Source: Triplophysa rosa | Taxonomy: Eukaryota; Chordata; Actinopteri; Cypriniformes; Nemacheilidae | Length of the DNA stretch: 64,000 nucleotides | NCBI RefSeq assembly: GCF_024868665.1 | Contig: NC_079904.1 | Span: forward strand, 1,951,156-2,015,155 | Reading direction: 5' to 3' | Part shown: piece after piece, positions 41,001-51,872 of the stretch | Layout of the letters: every line of letters starts with the position of its first letter | Numbering within the stretch: the first letter of the stretch is position 1 | The notes under the pieces: generated by a model | Told to the model about the DNA's origin: nothing | The model's database searches: none | Seen by the model: only the letters and a program-made list of their open reading frames with translations | Program-made: the position numbers and the translations under genes

Positions 41001-42226
41001 ATGACAATGGTGGTCAAAAGTGCCCCAGAACTGTTTGCTGTTCTACATTCTTCAAAATATCTTCTTTTGTGTTTAACAGAACAAAGAAATGTATAAAGCA
41101 GTTTTTTCCTACTATGATAGTCAATGGTGATCAAGAACTGTTCAGTAAAGTCTCTCTGCTCCGATCTTTATTCAGAAAGCTAATTTGATTTCATTCATGT
41201 TTATATCCAATATTTTCTTTTTGTGTATAATTTTAAAGGGATAGTTCACCCAAAAAAGAAAATTCTGTCATCATTTGCTCACCGGCAGGTTGTTCCAAAC
41301 CTGCATAAATGTCTTTGACAAAAGAAAGATATTTGGAAGAATGTCAGTAACCAAAGAGTTCTTAACCCCCATTTACTGCCAAATAAATACAAGGAAGTCA
41401 ATGGTGGATGAAATCTGTTTGGTTACTGACATTCTTCCAAATATCTTTCTTTTTTTGGGGTAAACTATCCCTTTGAGGTCATTGTTTTGTGGTTAAAGAT
41501 CTGGGGTAACCAAACATTTGCTGGCAATTTATGAACGGCTCCGTTACTAACCCAGATCTTTAACCACTAGACGTCACCTCTCCTGACGGATGAGTCTTGG
41601 TCATCAGTGTTTTCGTGTCACCACAGGCTCAAGGTGAAAGCAGCGCTCTGCAGGACGGCTCTCTGGTGGATCTATGTGGTGCCACGCTGCTGTGGCGCAC
41701 GGCTGAAGGCCTGCTAAAAGCACCCACCCTGCGACACCTGGACGCCCTGCGTCTGGAGCTGAACGCCGCTCGCCCGCAGTGCCCCGTGGGTCTGAGCACG
41801 CTGGCCTTCCCCAGCCTCCCCCGCAGCCACAGTCTGGAGGAACGTCAGCCGTGGGCTTACCTAGCCTGCGGCCACGTCCACGGCAGACACGACTGGGGGC
41901 AGCGACCCGAACGCCACCGGGAACGAGAGGAAGGGTCCTGCGGAGGCACCGGGGGCCGTCGGGAGTGCCCTCTCTGTCGGACGGTCGGGCCTTATGTTCC
42001 CCTGTGGTTGGGTTGCGAGCCCGCCTTCTATGTGGACGCAGGTGCCCCCACTCACGCCTTTGTGCCCTGCGGTCACGTGTGCTCAGAGAAGACGGCCAGG
42101 TATTGGGCGGAGACGCCGCTGCCACACGGGACCCACGCCTTTCGACCCACGTGCCCATTCTGCTCGGCCCCGCTGTCGGGCGGCCCCGGTTACACTCGCC
42201 TCATCTTCCAGGGTCCCATTGATTGA
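35009..42226 (+). CDS. peli2: Pellino E3 ubiquitin ligase (Pellino 2-type)
   Basis: Scaffold E3 ligase acting on IRAK kinases in Toll/IL-1 receptor signalling; cytoplasmic. Coding exons: 35009-35082, 38434-38563, 38662-38763, 40197-40394, 40531-40716, 41627-42226. They give 1,290 nt and 429 residues (mammalian PELI1/2 about 420). Residues about 15-230 form the FHA-like phosphothreonine-binding core (DPVKYGELVILGYNGSLPGG, KANGVKPSAVHIL, SISFTLSRNQTVVVEY, IGRSTESPIDFVVTD, STISRFACRVVCDR, ARIYAAGFDSSKNIFLG, MDGLTTNGVLVMHP, WREISVCGDVYALRETRS). The last exon holds the catalytic RING-like domain (CGHVHG..., ECPLCRTVGPYVPLWLGC, PCGHVCSEK, THAF...CPFC, ending LIFQGPID). A glycine/arginine-rich insertion of about 10-15 residues precedes ECPLC. 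Some RING residues (STLAFPS, ECPLC, EKTARYWA) look PELI3-like. The short N-terminus and convergent otx2 neighbour favour peli2. Confidence 0.85.
35440..35870. repeat. AT-rich palindromic repeats in Pellino intron 1
   Basis: Many diverged copies of 'accatgatttactaca' and 'aaccacagtaagctcaaa' style words in both orientations, related to the stretch at 780-895. Typical of a fish MITE cluster. Confidence 0.4.
37621..37874. repeat. Palindromic MITE copy in Pellino intron 1
   Basis: Ends 'ttaagggacagttcacac' and 'ggggtgaactgccccctta' are inverted, and the interior has 'tattcaccctcatgtcatt'. Same family as the 33,341 copy. Confidence 0.7.
39312..39995. repeat. MITE with 25-bp inverted ends CACTGCAAAxAATGACATTCTTACT, containing an insertion
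   Basis: The left end (39,312-39,336) and the reverse complement of the right end (39,971-39,995) agree at 24 of 25 positions. Both flanks read 'aagaa', a possible target duplication. The internal arms (tcttgtttttag, aaaacaagacaaag) are also inverted. A distinct block at about 39,695-39,965 (ttgcacattgagtccgaa ... tttatgtgcaaagacc) interrupts it and looks like a second, nested element. Confidence 0.7.
40857..41101. repeat. Degraded GTTCACCC-type MITE in Pellino intron 5
   Basis: Begins 'gcgatactccacccaaaaat' and contains the 'aaaatatcttcttttgtgtt' arm. The right terminal repeat is lost or diverged. Confidence 0.55.
41235..41474. repeat. GTTCACCC-type MITE, complete copy, in Pellino intron 5
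   Basis: Perfect-looking inverted ends 'aaagggatagttcaccc' and 'ggggtaaactatcccttt' enclose 240 bp with inverted internal arms (gatatttggaagaatgtcag / ctgacattcttccaaatatc). Two copies of one family thus sit within 400 bp of each other. Confidence 0.8.
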
Positions 42227-42526
42227 TAAGGTGGCCGAAGGAGGGGAGGAGGGGGCGTTAGTTACACTAGAGGCTGTATTTCTGACCGTGATGCCTGTGC
42301 CAATGTTTTACATTACGTTATTGTGAATTCGCATTATGTATTTTTGTTTTAAGCGCACAGATCGCTCAGCATTGGTGAGTAATGCTGCCTTCAAGTCAGA
42401 ATGATGGATGAGACGATTGTATGTACCAGAAAAAAAGAGTTTTCAATGTTTCTTGAGAAACAGTAGTAGATGCAAATTTGTATACCAATATATTGATCAG
42501 CGCACGTTTTTAACATTTGGGAAACT

Positions 42527-43433
42527 GGGACCGGATTCACAAAACATTATTAAGAAGAAAATTCTTCGTAACTGCCATATATCCTAAAAAATGTAGGGAT
42601 GATATGTATTCCCTAAAAAACTAAGACAGTTCTTAAATTTTTGCACTTAGGAATTAAGAAGAATCCAAATTCTCAAAACGTAAATGTCCTCTTAAAGTTA
42701 ACATGGCTTCACGTTTGTCTTAAATCATGTATATTTTATACATGTATTTGGTTGTTTCACATGTGACGACGTGTATCGCATTGAGCCAGAATCCTAATTT
42801 TTATGTTTACTTGGCATTGAGGAGTTTTTATACTGATATAATAATGATGAGGTCTCACTGTCTTTAACTTTCATCATTAAAAACAGTGTTTTTTACATGA
42901 AGTGACTCGAAACGAGAGGGTCACAAATATTTTAGTCGTAACACTAACAGTATTATAAAAATATAATATTGTAACGCTTGCTAACATGCTAAAAGACCGT
43001 AAACGCCATTTAACACGTCACATAAGAATGCGAGGTGCTTGTTACACAAAGTTTATTGTATAGATGAATAGTTTACCTCACGAGCAGGCGTATTCTTACA
43101 AAAAAATAGATGTTCTTAAAAAAATATTTGAGAGCTTGAGAAATGTTTGAGAATCACACTTTGGAACATTCTTACGAACTTCCTATAATTTATCTTAAGA
43201 ACAATCCTATATTTTGTCTTAAGGCTAAAACACACTACAAGACTTTTGCTCAGACTTTCAGTCGTTGCAGAAAGTCTGTGCCAGTCTGCAGATTTGATCA
43301 GTTAGTGTGTTTCTATCTGAAACTTTCAAAAAGTCTGCAAGTGTACGATGTCTAGTTTAAAAAAAATCTCTTCAGTTTTTAAGTCTTGTAGTGTATTCCA
43401 GCCATTAAGGACAGTTTCATGAATTCGGCCCCA
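42527..43433. repeat. MITE with GGG(A/G)CCGxATTCA inverted ends
   Basis: Left end 'gggaccggattcacaaaac' and right end (reverse-complemented) 'ggggccgaattcatgaaac' are inverted copies. The interior has 'ttcttaag' arms. It is interrupted by another element at 43,223-43,403, which dates that insertion as later. Confidence 0.65.
43223..43403. repeat. Nested MITE with GGCTxxAxxACACTACAAGACTT inverted ends
   Basis: Begins 'ggctaaaacacactacaag' and ends 'cttgtagtgtattccagcc'. The ends are clear inverted repeats, and the 181-bp unit lies wholly inside the element at 42,527-43,433. Confidence 0.7.
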
Positions 43434-45230
43434 GCTCACTAAAAAAAGTGACTACCTTAACTACATTTTTCAGTAGATTGACGACAGTTCAAATTCGATC
43501 ATATTTTTTATGTCCCATTTTCTTGTGTTTGATCTTTAACTCTTTCTCTCTCGCCCTCTCTTTCTGTTTCTATTCTTCTTTCTTTGTCGATCTCTCTCTC
43601 TAAAGTAGTGTTGGTGAGTCTGATTTGATTTTAGCAAAACTCACTTATTTTATATTTGTTTGTGCATATAGTTCATGCACATAAGATCAAGTTTAAAAAG
43701 ATGATTTCCCGATACAAATCATTTATAGCTTCTTATTTCATTATTTTATTTCTACTATTTTGATTTTGAATAGTAATTAGGGTTTGATTTAGTGTAACGT
43801 CTTTTGAAGTTTATCCTGTCACCTGCTGTCACCACTAAATGACTGCATAACTATATAGCCTACTATGAAAATATACGATGTTATATTGTTGAGAAGTTTC
43901 CCTACCTTTATTTTTACTAACCACTTGTAGCTTGACTAGTTAAAATGGCGAGTGGCGTGTAACGTTAGTGTTTTGCGAAGCAAAAAGAGAGACAAATAAT
44001 CACTTGATTACCAATGCAAACTTCCCAGAAGGACTTGAAGGCAGCGTTGATTTTTCATACAATCTTTAGTCGTCTCCTTGAGTCCAAAGAAACGCGGTAT
44101 TATGGTGTGACGGCCTTCACATCTTCAATGGCTTTTAATGGCAAGATCGCAGTTATGCTATGGTTGAGCTAAACTAAGATGGTTGCCTTCTTACTCCCTC
44201 CTACGGCCACCTTCACAGTACATGACTGACGCGATTGACTGATCTCACACAACACGCTAGAAAGTACAACTTCTTTTTTAGCAATAAACAGTATAGAAGC
44301 TACTAGATTACACAGAGAGATGCAAACGGTTCGAGCCATGTGCTTCCTATAGCTTATACCTTGAACATGGCTGAATCCGGCCTTCGCGTGAAGGGCTTCA
44401 CACCTCACGAGAAGTCTAGCCCTTGTGGTTTTGTTTTATATTGTTCTTTCCTTTATAGATGGTTTTAGCGTTTCAATGAAGTCGCCGTATGTATCGTAGT
44501 CGTCGAGATGTCATATTTTTCTACATGACTGTGTTACTTAACTTTTGACCCAGGGTCAGATTGTTTTATATACGGTGTTTCACATATAGCAGTATATAGA
44601 TTCTATAAATATATATCGATTATTTTATGTACATGATATGATTTGAGTCCAGGAGAGCTTACTGGTAACGATGACACAATGACTCGCTGTGTTCAGTCAG
44701 AGAAGATACCCAGTACTCCATCTGTTGACCAAGATGATGAATGTACAATTCCAGTGGTTACTTTCTCCGATCACCCTGGTGCTATCGTTCAGTTGGTTCT
44801 CCGGTGAACTTCACTGCACTCCTTCTTTCACTCGACAAAAGACTAGCGCTCGATAAAAGCTTTCTTCAATAAGTGCATAACGTTTAACCTCTGATGTCGG
44901 TCAAGTTACTGACTGTGTTATTGATGAAAGTGATTGTGAAGTGTTACGTTAAACTCATATATTTGGCTTCACTGTCACGCGCCTGCACTGTGCACCTCTG
45001 AACATTATAAACTAAGCACTTGACGAAGCTTTATATCGCAGGGTTTAGATATAGAAATGCTCTACTTTACCTCACAAGCTTTAGCAGAGACCTCAGTTTA
45101 AGACCCTATTTTTTTATCGACGGAAACGATGACCGTGGGCAGTTGGGATTATTTTTTACCTTTTTTAAAGTATGTGCTGTGCCCTTAACGTTGCGTTTGC
45201 ACGATTGGGAATCCACTCTTAATTAAAAAG

Positions 45231-46650
45231 ATTCGGTGAGAGCTGGATTCGGTGCGCTCTGATTCTGTACGCGCTTGATTCTTGGCTTGCTTGATTCAAA
45301 GTTTCTATAGGCTCTGATTCGGTGCACTCTTGATTCGTAGATTTGGTGCGCGTTTGATTCAGTTTGTGCTCTATTCTGTGCATACTTGATTCAGTGTGTG
45401 CTTGATTTATAGATTTAGTGCTTGATTCAGAACCCTCTTGATTCAATGAGCTCTTGATTCAGTGCTTGCTTAATTTTCGTGTGCGCTTGATTCATAGATT
45501 TCGTGCACACTTTATTCAGTGCATGCTTGATTCAAAGACACTGTACGTGCTGATTCAGTGCACACTTAATCAGTGTCCGCTTGATTTGTAGATTCGGTGC
45601 TTACTTGATTCAGTGCCCTCTTGATTCAATGCATACTTGATTCAGTGCCCTTTGGATTCAATGCATACTTGATTCAGTGCCCTCTTGATTCAATGCATAC
45701 TTGATTCAGTGCCCTCTTGATTCAGTGCCCTCTTGATTCAGTGAGCTCTTGATTCAGTGCTCGCTTCATTTTAGTGCGCGCTTTGATTCATAGATTTGGT
45801 CCACTCTTGATTCATGCATACTTTATTCAGTGCACGCTTGATTCAAAGACTCTGTACATGCTGATTCAGTGCACACTTAATTAGTGCCGCTTTTTTTGTA
45901 GATTCAGTGGACTATTGATATAGTACATACTTAATTCAGTTCATGTTTAATTCAGTTTGTGCTCTGTTCAGTGCATACTTGATTCAGTGTGTGCTTGATT
46001 TATAGATTTAGTGCTTACTTGATTCGGTGCCCTCTTGATTCAATGCATACTTGATTCAGTCCTCGCTTAATCAGTGTGCACTTGACTCATAGATTCATTG
46101 CACTCTTGATTTAATGCATGCTTGATTAAGTATGCTTTATTCAGAGTGCAAGTTCGATCCTCTGCCCTCTCGATTCATTGTGCGCTTGATTGAAAGATTC
46201 AGTGGGCACTTGATTCAATGCATGCTTGATTTAGTGCGTTCTGATTCAGTGTGTGCTTGATTCAGAGGGCACATTCGATCCAGTGCTCGCTCGATTCAGT
46301 GTGCACTTGATTCAAAGATTCAGTGGGCTATTGATTCAATGCATGCTTGATTTAGTGATTCCTGATTCAGTATGTGCTTAATTTGCAGCGCACATTAGAT
46401 CCAGTGCTCGTTTGATACAGAGTGCGCTTGATTCAAAGATTCAGTGGGCTCTTGATTCAATGCATGCGTGATTCAATGCATGCTTGATTTAGTGTGTTCT
46501 GATTCAGTGTGTGCTTGATTCAGAGTGCACATTGGATCCAGTGCTCGCTCGATTCGGTGTGCGCTTGATTCAAAGATTCAGTGGGCACCTGTTTCGGTGC
46601 GCGCTTGATTCAGTGCACACGCTTGTTTTAGTTCATAGATTCAGAGCGTG
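45231..46650. repeat. Minisatellite of a 15-17 bp unit, consensus CTTGATTCAGTGCxxx
   Basis: For about 1.4 kb the words 'gattca' and 'agtgc' recur every 15-17 bases with substitutions. Several levels of order are visible. A 32-bp dimer (ttgattcaatgcatac + ttgattcagtgccctc) repeats about three times at 45,617-45,730. A longer unit starting 'aaagattcagtgggc' recurs at 46,193, 46,314, 46,435 and 46,572. The array is in no gene; the reading frame crossing its left end is a repeat artefact. Confidence 0.92.
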
Positions 46651-48504
46651 CTTGGTTGTGCCATTCTTTCACTTTTTTCAAGGCATTACAAACAGGACTT
46701 TGCTGCAGTGGCCCTGTTTCTTTTCTCAAATCCTTCAGTAAATGAAAAGTTTAAATATAAATGAGAATTCTTTTCACCGATCCCGTTTCAAACCTGTATG
46801 CTTTAATTTCCCAGTGAAGGGCAGACATTCGGTTCATGTGCTTCTTTTCCAGTTCATAGAAACTACATCTGTTAGCTCCAAAATCTGCAAACTAAGACTT
46901 TTGTGTTCGAGGGAAAAGTGACAGCAAACAGGTTTGGAAAGATACGAGGTGAGAGAATTTTCATTTCTGGGTGAACGTGTAATTGAATTGGAAGTGTGCG
47001 TTACGTAGAATCTATGCTTCAAGTGGTGTAGCAGCAAATTCAGCTCTTGTGTTAGTGAAGGACAGTTTGTAGTCTTCCAAACAACCTCCAGAAAATGCTG
47101 TTCTTGTCCCATTCTTGACCTGGGAACAGGTCAGCTCAGGTTTACACTAGTCAACGTTTACACAAGTTCCAGGGTCTGTTTGCAGAGTGTCGTGCATGTG
47201 CCTGTATCGCCACCAGGAGAGGCGTTTCCAGTGCAAATTCAAAACTCGTAGCTGTATGTTCAGTATCGACTGGTTGGGAAAGATTTGTCCCGCTGGTCTT
47301 TACCGGACCTGAGAAATGACACACTGGATCTGTTGTCTTCATCCTGAGGGTCTGTGTTTCTTTGTAGGACTTTTGTATATTCTTCTGGATATACTCCCAC
47401 ACTGGATGCTTTGAATCTCTTATAATTAAAGTTGGAATTAATGATTGAAATGTGATTGATCTGCTGTCATTAAACGGTTTGTCAGATTTTGTGTTCTATA
47501 TGAATGAGATGTCAAAATGCTGCACCTTGTGTTTGACCCGTTGAATAAATCACATCTTTCTCAGATAAGAATGGAGACTTTAAGCACTGCCACACTGCAC
47601 ATAAACCTGTACGGCTGCTCTTTCACAAAGCAGACCGGCCAAACTGATGCCCAAACCCAAGGTGCACTGATAATCGCATAACATGAATAAAAGTTTTCTT
47701 TTCAAAATACATGCAGAGCAGTGTTTTTCATATACCTTAATAATGTGTTTAATCATATACCTTTCATATACCATAAATTAAGCCGACAAGAATTCTGTGG
47801 AACTTTTAGGTCCTTAAAACTGTAACAAATATCAACCAGTAGAGGACGCAGTTGCTCCACAAAAATGATATTAAAATCTAAATCTGTATAAAAAGATGTG
47901 GAAAAGTGGAAAATGATTCTCTCAGTGTCTCTAAAATAACAAAAACGTTCAAGTTTACTATAGTGAAATGTTTCTCTTGACTACCTATCGTTTGATCTAA
48001 AAGTGTGTTCTTCAATGTCTGAAATTAGTCTTGTAGACAAAAGTATAATTGTGCAAACATCGCATTTTCATTTCAATACTAAACTTTACTTAATCAGAAA
48101 ATAATTCTTCATGTAAGATCTCAATAAGCTGCTTGATAAAATGATGCATAAAATGAGCATTTCTACAAATTCTAGACAATCAAATATATCATTAGTCACA
48201 ACATAATTCTGAAAGTTAGTTTTATTTTACTTGGCACATTCTTTTGATAAGTTTGCTATTATTCTAAACTGTGGACAAAATATTAATAAGTCTGCAAGTC
48301 CCTAAGTATTTTGGAATGGCAGTGTAGGCCTATTCGACACCGAGTAACTTTCTCAGAGATCGCTTGTTTGTGGTTCATTGTAATGAAACAATATACCAAC
48401 ATTATCATTTTCCCAGCAATGTAACAAAAAAGCCACATAAACCATAACGATGTGGCATTTTATTCCAGCAAAAGCTAAATACAGATATTCATAACCTTCT
48501 GAGA

Positions 48505-48724
48505 CGGTTTCCCGGACAGGGTTGAAGACTAGTCCCAGACTAACCTCAATGTTAGAGGTGTCTTCATCGAAAACAACTTGCACTGGCATATCTTAAAATA
48601 TATCTGTGTGATTGTTTTGTCTCAAGATGCACACCAGTAATGTTTTTTTGTAAAGTACGTTTTTAAAAACCTAATTTAACCAAGGCCTAGTCCTGTTTTA
48701 AACTAATCCCTGTCCAGGAAACCG
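48505..48724. repeat. MITE with CGGTTTCCxGGACAGGG inverted ends
   Basis: Left end 'cggtttcccggacagggtt' and right end 'aatccctgtccaggaaaccg' are inverted. The interior includes 'ctcaagatgcacaccagtaa'. This is a common type of fish palindromic element. Confidence 0.75.
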
Positions 48725-48734
48725 CCCTCGATCT

Positions 48735-48916
48735 GGCCCAGTTTCACAGACGGGTTTAGCTTAAACCAGAACAAGCCCCTCGTCAAATTTTAATATTCAA
48801 AGTGATTGCTTTAAAATAGTATAGTTAGAGACATTACTGGTGTGCATCTTGAGACATTATTTTAAAAATTAGCATTTTAATCTGGGACTAGTTTTAAGAG
48901 TTGCCTGTGAAACCAT
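48735..48916. repeat. Related MITE adjacent to the previous one
   Basis: Ends 'ggcccagtttcacagac' and 'gcctgtgaaacc' are inverted. It carries 'ttactggtgtgcatcttgag', the reverse complement of the interior of the element at 48,505, so the two are diverged relatives placed head to head. Confidence 0.65.
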
Positions 48917-51200
48917 GTGTGAATGACTTCTGGAACTGTATAAAATGTGAGGTTTTTTTTAAAGACCTATTTGATTTTTTCTGCAGTTATCTGCCACAGT
49001 GAGTCATGGTTTTGTTATTGAGGTCATAATGAATGCATGTAATCCTCACCCTGTCATTCAGACCATTTCTTCATGCAACCCCGTTCATCATGCATTTCTC
49101 ATCAGGAGTGTTTGTGTCTGAAAATAGGCCATTAAAGCCCCCCCCCATCCCCAACACACATTTTAGATCAAGAGATTCTTCCTACTTGTAAATTTCATGC
49201 CCAGATCGTATTTGATCCCAAAATCAAAAGGTGAAATTCCATTGTATATAAAGATGTGAAAGTCTTATTTTAGGAGTATAAAGATTTACCCCCTCAAATT
49301 TGAAACATTTATTCATATTCTCTAAATATGTTTACTGTACTTTATTTACTGTTTTTTGTTGTTGATGCTATTTTCCTTGTGTTAGCATAAAGTCGTTAAG
49401 TACAAATGCTTGCATACATCATTCTTATTTTTACAATTTGGTGCCTTTTATTTCCGAAGTGTTTAAGTGTCATGAAAATGAAGGTACAATATGATTAATA
49501 TATTTTCTAGGTTTTTATGTTTTTATAATATCTTGACTGCTAACAGTACAATTCACGCCCACAGATAATATCTGTGCACACAAGTGATTTAAAAAGGTTT
49601 CTGATGTTCTTTAATCGCTTGTTGTTGTAATCACAATGTTGTAATTCTAATCAATAATTCCTGGTAGTTGTCAGGGGTTTGTTAAGGGTGCATGTGTGTT
49701 GCTTTGTTTCATGTTTATTTTAATTGTCAGGGTGTAATGTGGGCAGCATTCAGACTCTTTTTGTTGTCTTTACGGCATACTTGCAGTAGTGTGTTACCAT
49801 TGTGACGCATGTAATCCGCGTGCACACTAATCCCGGAGCAGGTGGTCACGCGTGTGTGCTTGATTCATTCTGCCTGCATGAGCAAACACACAAACACGAG
49901 TTTATTATCTCTACATAATGAGGTCTACATGCATCAGCAGAAAGCATCTCAACACACGTGCCAGCATTTATAAACCCTTCATCCAAACACACACACACAG
50001 TCCATCACACAGACACGTGGGCAAATCTGTTGATGCCCAAAAACTATCTCAGGCTCCTTTTGTTCTCCGTCTGCTTGTGTGTTCTCACACTGCATCTGTT
50101 TGCTCTACATGAGGTTCTTCATTTCTGTGATAAATTTACCCACATTTAGTCACGTTTTAAGGAGCAACATGTTTCCTCATGCAGAGAATGGCTAAACATA
50201 GCCTGAACAGAAGGTGTGTTTGTGTGTCCAGGTGGACGGTGTACCGCAGGTTTTCGGTCCACATGCTGCTAATAACAGTTTCATACTTTTAATTAACATG
50301 CTGTTGCAACTTGTGAACAGGTCGTTGTTGGATTTTTGATGACAAATAGCACCCTAACCACAGTTAAAAGGCTTTCAGTTGAATGTTGTGGCTCACATCA
50401 TCTTCACTGAAGTCCATTATGTTAGGTTGAATCAAGCTGCTCTTGTGATTCTTTAAGTGAGTTGAATTCACATTACATTTACTAGACAAAAGTGATATAC
50501 CGTGCATTAAATCTACGTCTTTGTGGTGATCAAACCCATGCCAAGATCCAATTGATTAAAGAAACACAAATGCATAAATAATGCCATACCAGCACTTTGT
50601 TGCTGCCTTAAATTTTTAAGTGACATCAAATTGCAGTGTATTAAAATACTCCATATAAATGTTTATAAAGGTTTATTAGCCCATGACTGATAACATCATC
50701 CTCACAGCAGGACACTTGTTGAGTCCTGACAATACAACCAGCAGCAAAGCCATTAAACATCCACTCTTCCTATTAAGTCTTTGGACCAGTCTGTCCGAAT
50801 TTCCACCTTAAATGTAGGAACTCGAGTCTTTTTTGAGCCTTGTGTTATTCTTTTACCATATGATTTCTTTTTTCGTTTTGAATTCGTTCATGTTAACGTT
50901 TTGCTTTTATTCAAGTTTACATAAGTTTGACTTGAACATTCGTCAGAAAACAAAGAAAGAGGATTCAGATCAAATCTATTTGTTTCAGGATTTAAACTGT
51001 GTTTGTTGCACCTACGCGTAACAAATATCTCAAAATACAATCACCGTATTTTTATATGACTATATATTTTATAATTGGGAGTTTCAGTTATGTTTGAAGA
51101 CTGAATATATGAGTTCTACATTTAATATAAAAGTTGTAATATCAATGCATTTAATTGTAAATGTTTTTTACGAATCGTTGTGAGCCTGTGACGCTTCACT

Positions 51201-51206
51201 TTTATT
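51201..51206 (-). terminator. Possible otx2 polyadenylation signal
   Basis: TTTATT on the plus strand reads AATAAA on the minus strand, about 670 nt after the stop codon. An ATTAAA variant lies nearer, at about 51,519-51,524. Which is used is not determined. Confidence 0.35.
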
Positions 51207-51872
51207 GTGAAATTATATTTGAAATTATTACGTCGTTTCCAGTAACTGTTTATGATCCAAATGGTTATAAATGTCCCGGTGATTTATAATGCATGTTGAT
51301 TTGAAAACGAACATGTTTTTCGTCCCAAAAGAAGTATTGTAGTCAGCCCCTGTGTGTAGTTTGCAGATGAATCAAATTAAGCAAAACTAATTTGCAATAA
51401 GTAGGGTTCAGTTTTCAATCTAATTCAAACTATTTGCACCTCAAAAAGTTGACTTTACAAGTCTGTTGATAACAAATTTATGGTCAACAGAACATACAAT
51501 AGTTTTACTCAAGAGAACATTTAATCAGCCTACAACAGACAACAATACAGAAGAACAATAAAAACACAAAACTAATACGCAACAAAAACCACAAAATCTT
51601 TACAAAATATAAATAAATACAATAGTGCGTTTGAAAACTCTGCATTGATCAAAGAGGTTTTCATAAAACCTGGCCAGTTCTGTGCCTTCAAGTTGTTCGC
51701 TTTGTGCAAACACATTCTGCACAATTATTCTCATAATTCATTTTAACTGCGTACTGACAGAAAGAACATTCAACGTCCACAACATCCACTTTTTTTCTTA
51801 CGAAAAAGGTTATTTGCGATGGAAAGAGTTCTTTGACTAAGATAGTTCACTTTCTTAGACTTTCTGTGCATT

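Larger units (their letters stand above)
42300..51180. other. Intergenic region between convergent Pellino gene and otx2
   Basis: Nearly 9 kb without a recognisable gene. It holds a nested MITE pair (42,527-43,433), a 1.4 kb minisatellite (45,231-46,650), two related inverted elements (48,505-48,916) and otherwise AT-rich single-copy DNA. Part of it is probably 3'UTR of the Pellino gene; an AATAAA occurs near 47,543, but where the transcript ends cannot be told. Confidence 0.55.

Noticed and set aside
41604..42158. 184-residue minus-strand frame over the last Pellino exon
   Set aside because: Explained by the very high GC content of the exon, which removes stop codons from other frames.
45219..45446. 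Reading frame rich in ESTKSINQ-type repeats
   Set aside because: Translation of the minisatellite; periodic only because the DNA is.
45231..46650. CRISPR-like array
   Set aside because: Units are contiguous and diverged with no unique spacers, and the genome is a vertebrate.
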